A stretch of DNA of 37,526 nucleotides from Synergistes sp. (GTDB taxonomy: Bacteria > Synergistota > Synergistia > Synergistales > Synergistaceae): NCBI GenBank assembly GCA_030531745.1, contig JAUNMU010000005.1, positions 1 to 37,526 of the forward strand, read 5' to 3'. Within the stretch, counting starts at the first letter, position 1; every line of letters begins with the position of its first letter. The position numbers and the translations under genes are program-made. Under the pieces are notes generated by a model. That model was not told the DNA's origin. It was given only the letters and a program-made list of their open reading frames with translations, and did no database searches. This document shows, piece after piece, positions 31,783 through 37,526 of the stretch.

Positions 31783-33543
31783 TTATTCGCCCTCCTTTGA
31801 AATCGCATGTTTCGGGCATATTTGCATACAAACCGTACAGCCGTTGCACATTGATCTGTCTATGTAGATCCTGCCGCCGCGCCAATTTAGCGCAGGGCAG
31901 CCGGCTTTAAGACACATTTTGCATTTAACGCATTTGTCTTCGTCTACTTTGCACTTCATATTTGCACGTTTCTTCATAACTTCTTTGATCAACGCGCACG
32001 GAGATGTTGTTATTATCACGAACGGATCTTTTGCCTCGTATCCGGCCTTAACTGCTTCCCTTGTCGCCGTGAGGTCATAAGGGTCAATAAGACGTATATT
32101 TTCTTCTTTCACACCGCATGCCATGCAGAGTGCTTTCAGGTTTACCTGATATGTCTCTTCTCCCATAAGTGTGTGTCCTGTGCCGGGGTTTTCCTGATGC
32201 CCCGTCATTGCCGTTATTCTGTTGTCCAATATATTCACAACGATCGCGGACTTGTTCACCACTGCGTCAATAAGTCCGGTGATGCCCGAATGGAAGAATG
32301 TTGAATCACCTATCACGGCAAATATTTTTTCTTTGCGTCCGGCTATGTCAAGGGCTTTGCGGAAACCCGATCCAGCCGATACGGATGCTCCCATGCAGAT
32401 AACGGTGTCGGTCACAGAAAGGGGCGGTACCATGCCAAGCGTGTAGCAGCCTATGTCACCGGTTACGATTATATCCTTATATTTACCGACTTCATAGAAA
32501 AATCCCCTGTGAGTGCAACCCGGACAAAGCACAGGCGGACGCGGAGGTATGTTTATATCAAGCGCAGCCGATGTCTCTTCTTTTTCTTCCAAAAGCAAGC
32601 TACGAAGAGTCTGCGGCGAGAGTTCATCAACCCACGGGAGTTTATCCCTGCCTGTGCAGTCTATGCCAAGCGCTCTGACAAAATTTTCAAGATATGGTTC
32701 GTTTTCCTCTATCACATAGATTTTCTTGACGGATGTTGCAAAGTCGCGAATTTTCTTTTCCGGCAGCGGCCATGTAAAACCGAGTTTCAAATACGAGGCA
32801 TCGTTGCCGAATACTTCTTTCGCGTGGCAGTATGAAACGCCGCTTGTGATTATACCTATTTCTTTGCTGCCGTACTCTGTTCTGTTAAGGGGTGTGTTTT
32901 CGGAATACTCCTCAAGCGCTGCGATTCTTTTTTCCATTTCATATTTACGGCATTTTGCGTTGGCCGGTGTCATTACAAATTTTGCACAGTTTTTTGTGTA
33001 TTCACGCACAGGGACAGGATTGCGCTTTCCTTCGCATACAAGTGTTTTGCTGTGGCAGATCCTGGTTGATACACGAAATAGCACAGGCGTATCAAACTTT
33101 TCGGAGACTTCAAAGGCTTCTTTCACAAAATCAAGACATTCTTGGCTGTCAGACGGCTCAAACATTGCAAGTTTTGCGTGAGATGCGTAAAGGCGGTTAT
33201 CCTGTTCGTTCTGTGAGCTGAAAAATCCGGGATCATCGGCAGAGACTATTACAAGACCTCCGTTTACACCGGTGTACGCTAATGTAAAGAGGGGGTCTGC
33301 TGCAACGTTCAGACCGACATGTTTCATCGCAGCAAGTGCCCTTGCGCCCGCTATTGCAGCCCCTGCCGCAGTTTCCAACGCTACTTTCTCATTTGTTGCC
33401 CATTCCGAACAGATATCTTTATATGTTGCAAGGTTTTCCAGTATTTCTGTTGAAGGTGTTCCGGGGTAAGCTGCCGCAACGTGCAATCCCGCTTCCCATG
33501 CGCCTCTTGCAATGGCCTCATTTCCGGTCATCAATTTTTTCAT
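31783..33543 (-). CDS. iorA: Indolepyruvate ferredoxin oxidoreductase, alpha subunit
   Basis: The 586-residue alpha subunit binds thiamine diphosphate and holds the ferredoxin-type clusters. The N-terminal domain reads LMTGNEAIARGAWEAG followed by AAAYPGTPSTEI. The thiamine-binding domain carries CPGCTHRGFFYEVG, TGDIGCYTLG and GDSTFFHSGITGL-like VIGDSTFFHSG. The last 55 residues carry two 4Fe-4S sets, CVKCKMCLKAGCP and CNGCTVCMQICP. The second cysteine group of the first set is spaced C-x2-C-x2-C-x4-C, slightly wider than normal. ATG at 33543 follows AGGAGG. It starts the iorA-iorB-larC-cobB run. Confidence 0.96.
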   Translation of the reverse strand: MKKLMTGNEAIARGAWEAGLHVAAAYPGTPSTEILENLATYKDICSEWATNEKVALETAAGAAIAGARALAAMKHVGLNVAADPLFTLAYTGVNGGLVIVSADDPGFFSSQNEQDNRLYASHAKLAMFEPSDSQECLDFVKEAFEVSEKFDTPVLFRVSTRICHSKTLVCEGKRNPVPVREYTKNCAKFVMTPANAKCRKYEMEKRIAALEEYSENTPLNRTEYGSKEIGIITSGVSYCHAKEVFGNDASYLKLGFTWPLPEKKIRDFATSVKKIYVIEENEPYLENFVRALGIDCTGRDKLPWVDELSPQTLRSLLLEEKEETSAALDINIPPRPPVLCPGCTHRGFFYEVGKYKDIIVTGDIGCYTLGMVPPLSVTDTVICMGASVSAGSGFRKALDIAGRKEKIFAVIGDSTFFHSGITGLIDAVVNKSAIVVNILDNRITAMTGHQENPGTGHTLMGEETYQVNLKALCMACGVKEENIRLIDPYDLTATREAVKAGYEAKDPFVIITTSPCALIKEVMKKRANMKCKVDEDKCVKCKMCLKAGCPALNWRGGRIYIDRSMCNGCTVCMQICPKHAISKEGE

Positions 33544-33597
33544 TTTGCATCCTCCTGACGATTTATCCCTCTATAACGCATTGATCAGCGTTTCCTT

Positions 33598-33632
33598 AAA
33601 AAAACCGGCCTTCGCAAAACACGCAAAGCCGG
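33598..33632 (-). terminator. Rho-independent terminator of the gyrA-psd-pssA operon
   Basis: On the minus strand CCGGC and GCCGG flank an inner stem with two wobble pairs and a short loop, followed by seven T (plus-strand A run at 33598-33604). It lies 26 bases after the pssA stop. Confidence 0.85.
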
Positions 33633-33657
33633 ATAAATTTCATGTATTTTGTTGAAT

Positions 33658-34401
33658 CTAATCCTTTCCGTTCGCACTGTTTTCTTCGTCCACAGAGAGC
33701 ATGACCCACTCGGAAATGTCAAATTTGAGAAGTCCGCTTGCAATGTAGACAACGGCAAGGACGAGCATTGCCTTTTCGCGCAGCACTGCGAAGCAAAGTA
33801 TCACGAACGTTATTACGCCATAGAATTTAGGGCGGTTCACATTTGACTTTTTAAGCTTTTTTGCATTGCAGTACGGAACAGAACTTACCATAAGCAATCC
33901 CACTCCCACAAGCGCAGACATGGCAACAAGAGGAGTCACCGGCAGCCCCGAAAAGACGAGAGCACAGAGAGAAAGCCCGCCGGCCGGTATCGGAAGCCCC
34001 TGAAAGGGTCCTTGCGGAACGTGCATAACATTGAAACGCGCAAGACGCAGGACTCCGCAGAGCGCAAAAACCGACGCACCAAGCGGCCCCCACACGCCAT
34101 GCCCCGGGCCTATGAACGCGCAATATATCAGAAACGCGGGAGCAACGCCAAAGCTTATCGCGTCTGCAAGGCTGTCAAGTTCTTCTCCAAATGCACTTCC
34201 ACCGCCCAATGTACGCGCAACGCGACCATCCATCAGGTCAAAGAACGACGCAAAGCATATAAGCAATGCCGCGGGAACAAACCGACCGTGGGCGGCAAGT
34301 ATCAGCGATGAGACGCCGCAGAATACACTGCCGCTTGTTATCATATTGGGTATCACTACCCTCATCGGAATGTTTCTTACTCTTTTATTATTTCTCTTCA
34401 A
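33658..34401 (-). CDS. pssA: CDP-diacylglycerol-serine O-phosphatidyltransferase
   Basis: This integral membrane enzyme makes phosphatidylserine from CDP-diacylglycerol. The 247-residue protein has the CDP-alcohol phosphotransferase motif D-x2-DG-x2-AR-x8-G-x3-D-x3-D, with Asp55, Asp58, Gly59, Ala62, Arg63, Gly72, Asp76 and Asp80 all present. About six to eight hydrophobic segments surround it. The TTG at 34401 overlaps the psd stop (TTGA), with GGGGTG seven to nine bases upstream; an ATG at 34365 is a fallback. Its product is the substrate of the Psd encoded just upstream, so the two form a phosphatidylethanolamine module. Confidence 0.94.
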   Translation of the reverse strand: MKRNNKRVRNIPMRVVIPNMITSGSVFCGVSSLILAAHGRFVPAALLICFASFFDLMDGRVARTLGGGSAFGEELDSLADAISFGVAPAFLIYCAFIGPGHGVWGPLGASVFALCGVLRLARFNVMHVPQGPFQGLPIPAGGLSLCALVFSGLPVTPLVAMSALVGVGLLMVSSVPYCNAKKLKKSNVNRPKFYGVITFVILCFAVLREKAMLVLAVVYIASGLLKFDISEWVMLSVDEENSANGKD

Positions 34402-35024
34402 TCACTCATCACCCCTATTATGGTATGCCCTGCCTTAACCTTGTCACCTATCTTTACACATGGCACGATGCACGGGGGCAGATATATATCCACCTTAGAA
34501 CCTAACTTAATCATACCATATCTTTCGCCGCTTTGTACAATATCTCCGACCTTAACATGAGGTGCTATCCTCCGTGCCATAATTCCGGCGATCTGAACTA
34601 ACGTGAAGCGTCCGTACTCAGACATAGCGCCAACGTAAAAGCGTTCGTTTATCTCGGATGCTTTCGGTGCTATAGCAAACCATTTTTTGCCCGGGACATA
34701 TTTGACATACTCAACAATGCCTTTTGTGGGAAATCTGTTGACGTGAACGTTTGTTCCGTTCATAAATATACCTATTTTTACGGCACGCCCCGTATATTCA
34801 TTTTCTGCCTCGTGAATTTCCACGACCTTACCATCGGCAGGGCTTAAGAAATCGCCGGCCTTAAGCGGACGTTCCGGAGAACGCTCCGGGTCACGGAAAA
34901 ACCAAAGTGCAAAGTAAAGCACGACTGCAAAAATGAGCGAGATCCAATGCGACACAAACGAACTCACAATGGTGAGAACGGAAAAGAGCGCTATCGTCAT
35001 ATATCCATCGGGGGCTATTCTCAT
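34398..35024 (-). CDS. psd: Phosphatidylserine decarboxylase, short pyruvoyl type
   Basis: Psd converts phosphatidylserine to phosphatidylethanolamine. The 208-residue protein is of the short archaeal/alphaproteobacterial-like form. Two hydrophobic segments (about residues 8-42) lead to FFRDPERSP, FLSPADGKVVEI (Asp63), FMNGTNVHVNRFP and the self-cleavage site KLGSKVDIYLP, where cutting between Gly175 and Ser176 gives the pyruvoyl group. ATG at 35024 lies three bases after the gyrA stop and it overlaps pssA by four bases. Linking gyrA to phospholipid genes is probably operon packing. Confidence 0.94.
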   Translation of the reverse strand: MRIAPDGYMTIALFSVLTIVSSFVSHWISLIFAVVLYFALWFFRDPERSPERPLKAGDFLSPADGKVVEIHEAENEYTGRAVKIGIFMNGTNVHVNRFPTKGIVEYVKYVPGKKWFAIAPKASEINERFYVGAMSEYGRFTLVQIAGIMARRIAPHVKVGDIVQSGERYGMIKLGSKVDIYLPPCIVPCVKIGDKVKAGHTIIGVMSD

Positions 35025-35027
35025 ATT

Positions 35028-37481
35028 CTACTCTCCATCGTTTTCTTTTCTGACTGTGCTTATGTCGGCAACAGAGTCACCCTCGTCAAGTGAAACGATA
35101 GTATATCCAGTTGCGGAGCGAGAGAGAGAGGCGATTTCCTTAACACCGATGCGCACCATACGTCCCTTCACGGATATTACGATTATCTCTTCCTCCGACT
35201 GAACGCCCCACGCTCCGACAAGTTTGCCTGTTTTTTCGGAAAGCTTCATTCCCATCACGCCGTAGCCTCCGCGGTGGCGGCATGTAAATTCATCGTATGA
35301 TGTGCGTTTGCCTATACCGTGTTCGCTGATGAAAAGCACTTCCCGCAATGTGCTGACCACATCGCAGCCTACTACACAGTCGCCTTCGTCAAGACGTATG
35401 CCCTTAACGCCCTGAGCCTGTCTGCCCAAAGGTCTGAATTCATCCTCGCTGACTCTCAAAGTCTGTCCCATGGCAGTTGTCAGAAGAAGTTCATCGCTGC
35501 CCGTTGTGAAACGTACCCTTGATATATCATCACCGTCCGCTATGCTAAGCACACGGCGTCCTGCCCTCGTCAGGCCTTCAAGTTCTTCAACGGGCAGACG
35601 TTTGGCAGTTCCCTGTCTTGTTACAAAAAAGACAAATTTTGCTCCGTCAAGTAAATTATCCTTCGCTGCTACAACGCTTTCGCCCTTTTCAAGAGTCACG
35701 ATCGTACCGACAAGTTTGCCTTTTCCGGTCTTTGGCTCCGGCAGAGAGAAACCGCGCACTCCAAAGACACGCCCCTTTGAAGTGAAAAGGTAAAGTGTCC
35801 TGTGCGTTGTAGTCGTAATAAGCATTGAAATTTCATCTTCGGATTTTGTAGCTACACCCTTTACTCCCTTGCCGCCCCTCTGCTGAACGCGGTAGTCTTG
35901 TAAAGGCATACGTCGGATATATCCGTCACGCGAGATCGCAACAACTATATCCTCCTCCGGAATAAGATCCTCGTCGGCGACATCTTCGGCTGCATCTTCA
36001 ATGTCAGTGCGGCGTTTATCACCGTAGCTGTTTTTTATCTCCAAAAGTTCATCTTTAACTACCGAATCAAGAATGAGCGGACTTGAGAGAATACTGTGGT
36101 AACGCTCAATATCCATTAAGAGCTGTGCCAGTTCCGAGTCAAGCTTTTCACGCTCAAGTCCGGTGAGACGCTGCAAGCGCATATCAAGAATCGCCTGTGC
36201 CTGTATCTCGGAGAATCCGAGTTCGTCAACAAGACGTCCCCTTGCAACAGACACCGTATCAGAGCCGCGTATTATACTTATCACCATATCAATGGCATCA
36301 AGGGCACGAAGCAACCCCTCAACAATGTGGCGGCGCTCCTCGGCCTTGCGCAGACGGAACTCCGTGCGGCGGCGGACAACTTCTCTGCGATGGTCAAGGA
36401 ATATCATAACAAGCTCTTTCAGCGGAAGTTCCTTTGTAGCGCCGTCTACCACCGCAAGGTTTATAACACCAAATGTACTCTGCAGTTGTGTGCGCGTGTA
36501 AAGCTGGCGCATCACAAGATTATGATCCGCATCGCGCTGGAGTTCAACGACAATACGCATACCCTTTCTGTCCGATTCATCGCGCAGATCGGCGATACCG
36601 TCAATCATTCCCGTCTGTGCGCCCTTTGCGATTGTCTCTATAAGATTGGTTTTGTTCACCATATACGGGATTTCCGTAATAATTATATTTTTTTTGCCTC
36701 TGCGTCCATCTTCAATATCAGTACGTCCGCGTACTACAATACGCCCGCGTCCTGTGCGGTAGGCATCTATAATTCCCTCACGTCCCAAGATAATACCGCC
36801 TGTAGGGAAGTCCGGCCCCGGCATAAGCGACATAAGTTCTCCCAACTCAACATCTGGGTTGTCTATCATGGCACAACAGACATCAATGGCCTCTCCTAAA
36901 TTATGCGGCGGCATATTCGTAGCCATACCGACCGCAATTCCGGTCGTGCCGTTTACGAGAAGATTGGGAATGCGCGACGGAAGAACGAGCGGCTCCGTAA
37001 GCGACTCGTCAAAATTAGGTCCCCAGTCAACAGTCTCTTCATTTATGTCAGCGAGCATCTCCTCGCCCAACGCATGGAGACGCGCTTCGGTATAACGCAT
37101 AGCCGCAGGCGGATCCCCGTCAATAGAGCCAAAGTTTCCCTGACCGTCAACAAGACGATAGCGCATACTGAAATCCTGCGAAAGTCTTGCCATAGTGTCA
37201 TAAATCGCAGCATCACCGTGAGGGTGATACTTACCCATTGTCTCTCCGACAATACGCGCTGACTTCTTAAACGCCTGATTGTGACGCACCCCAAGTTCAA
37301 GCATAGCGTAAAGCACACGGCGCTGAACCGGCTTAAGACCATCACGGGCATCCGGCAACGCACGCCCAACGATAACACTCATCGCATAATTGAGGTAACT
37401 TTGCTTTATTTCCTCTTCAAGCGGCAGAGGAACGACCTTATGTATCTGAAAAAGTTCACTCTGTTTTGACTTGTGATCCAT
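35028..37481 (-). CDS. gyrA: DNA gyrase subunit A
   Basis: GyrA breaks and rejoins DNA through a tyrosine (Tyr130 in [13 protein letters not shown]). The 817-residue protein has the winged-helix segment [20 protein letters not shown] (83-102), the coiled-coil region around 370-490, and a C-terminal beta-pinwheel. The GyrA box reads QQRGGKG at 533-539 against the QRRGGKG consensus; this box separates GyrA from ParC. At the quinolone position that is Ser83 in E. coli there is Ala91; Asp95 corresponds to Asp87. ATG at 37481 follows GGAGGTC. It heads the gyrA-psd-pssA operon and is separated from gyrB. Confidence 0.96.
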   Translation of the reverse strand: MDHKSKQSELFQIHKVVPLPLEEEIKQSYLNYAMSVIVGRALPDARDGLKPVQRRVLYAMLELGVRHNQAFKKSARIVGETMGKYHPHGDAAIYDTMARLSQDFSMRYRLVDGQGNFGSIDGDPPAAMRYTEARLHALGEEMLADINEETVDWGPNFDESLTEPLVLPSRIPNLLVNGTTGIAVGMATNMPPHNLGEAIDVCCAMIDNPDVELGELMSLMPGPDFPTGGIILGREGIIDAYRTGRGRIVVRGRTDIEDGRRGKKNIIITEIPYMVNKTNLIETIAKGAQTGMIDGIADLRDESDRKGMRIVVELQRDADHNLVMRQLYTRTQLQSTFGVINLAVVDGATKELPLKELVMIFLDHRREVVRRRTEFRLRKAEERRHIVEGLLRALDAIDMVISIIRGSDTVSVARGRLVDELGFSEIQAQAILDMRLQRLTGLEREKLDSELAQLLMDIERYHSILSSPLILDSVVKDELLEIKNSYGDKRRTDIEDAAEDVADEDLIPEEDIVVAISRDGYIRRMPLQDYRVQQRGGKGVKGVATKSEDEISMLITTTTHRTLYLFTSKGRVFGVRGFSLPEPKTGKGKLVGTIVTLEKGESVVAAKDNLLDGAKFVFFVTRQGTAKRLPVEELEGLTRAGRRVLSIADGDDISRVRFTTGSDELLLTTAMGQTLRVSEDEFRPLGRQAQGVKGIRLDEGDCVVGCDVVSTLREVLFISEHGIGKRTSYDEFTCRHRGGYGVMGMKLSEKTGKLVGAWGVQSEEEIIVISVKGRMVRIGVKEIASLSRSATGYTIVSLDEGDSVADISTVRKENDGE

Positions 37482-37526
37482 TCAATGACCTCCGAACATC
37501 AGGCTGATTGCACTTAGGAAACCGCT

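Noticed and set aside
1-37526. CRISPR array, intact insertion sequence, prophage or rRNA genes
   Set aside because: No regularly spaced repeats, intact transposase, phage genes or ribosomal RNA sequence were seen.

Overview
The window is a bacterial chromosomal segment with about 33 protein genes and one tRNA gene, and little sign of mobile DNA except at the extreme left. The gene content fits an anaerobic, diderm, amino-acid-fermenting bacterium. The pointers are an NADP-type glutamate dehydrogenase, indolepyruvate:ferredoxin oxidoreductase, a cysteine-type formate dehydrogenase, rubredoxin, oxygen-independent QueH, and an LpxB-related protein. A Synergistota (Synergistaceae-like) gut or digester organism is my best guess. 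That is inference from gene content and protein style; no 16S rRNA gene is present.

Left end (1-840): the 3' end of a PD-(D/E)XK transposase/nuclease-like gene that looks frameshifted, a small DUF697-like protein, and a palindrome-rich spacer. Positions 840-6451: gdhA with its own promoter and terminator, then fdhD converging with an fdhF-mobA operon. These three form a formate dehydrogenase module: catalytic subunit, molybdenum cofactor guanylylation and cofactor sulfuration. Positions 6690-10975: the translation block rpsB-tsf, pyrH, frr, cca, broken up by three clear terminators or promoters. Positions 10976-12857: a purine permease behind a 400-base structured leader. Positions 12938-16867 (minus): a C45-type Ntn acyltransferase/amidase, an FGGY sugar kinase and mtaB, tightly packed.

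Positions 16968-24524 (plus): rsmG, then transketolase, trmI, queH, an AIR-synthase-like protein and an M24 aminopeptidase packed head to tail, then rubredoxin, rpsU and yqeY. Positions 24609-29630: an LpxB-related gene diverges from a RemA/RemB-like gene joined directly to gyrB, followed by a YdcF-like envelope protein and gpmA. Positions 29751-37481 are all on the minus strand: tRNA-Tyr, a sirtuin, a stand-alone LarC C-terminal domain, iorB, iorA, pssA, psd and gyrA.

I found no obvious new multi-gene defence or mobile system. The observations most worth checking are: an FdhD that lacks the family CxxC pair; the structured leader with a possible 16-codon upstream reading frame before the purine permease; a lone LarC C-terminal domain coupled by a 4-base overlap to a sirtuin; three evenly spaced Shine-Dalgarno-like repeats before rpsB; and the C45 hydrolase/FGGY kinase pair.
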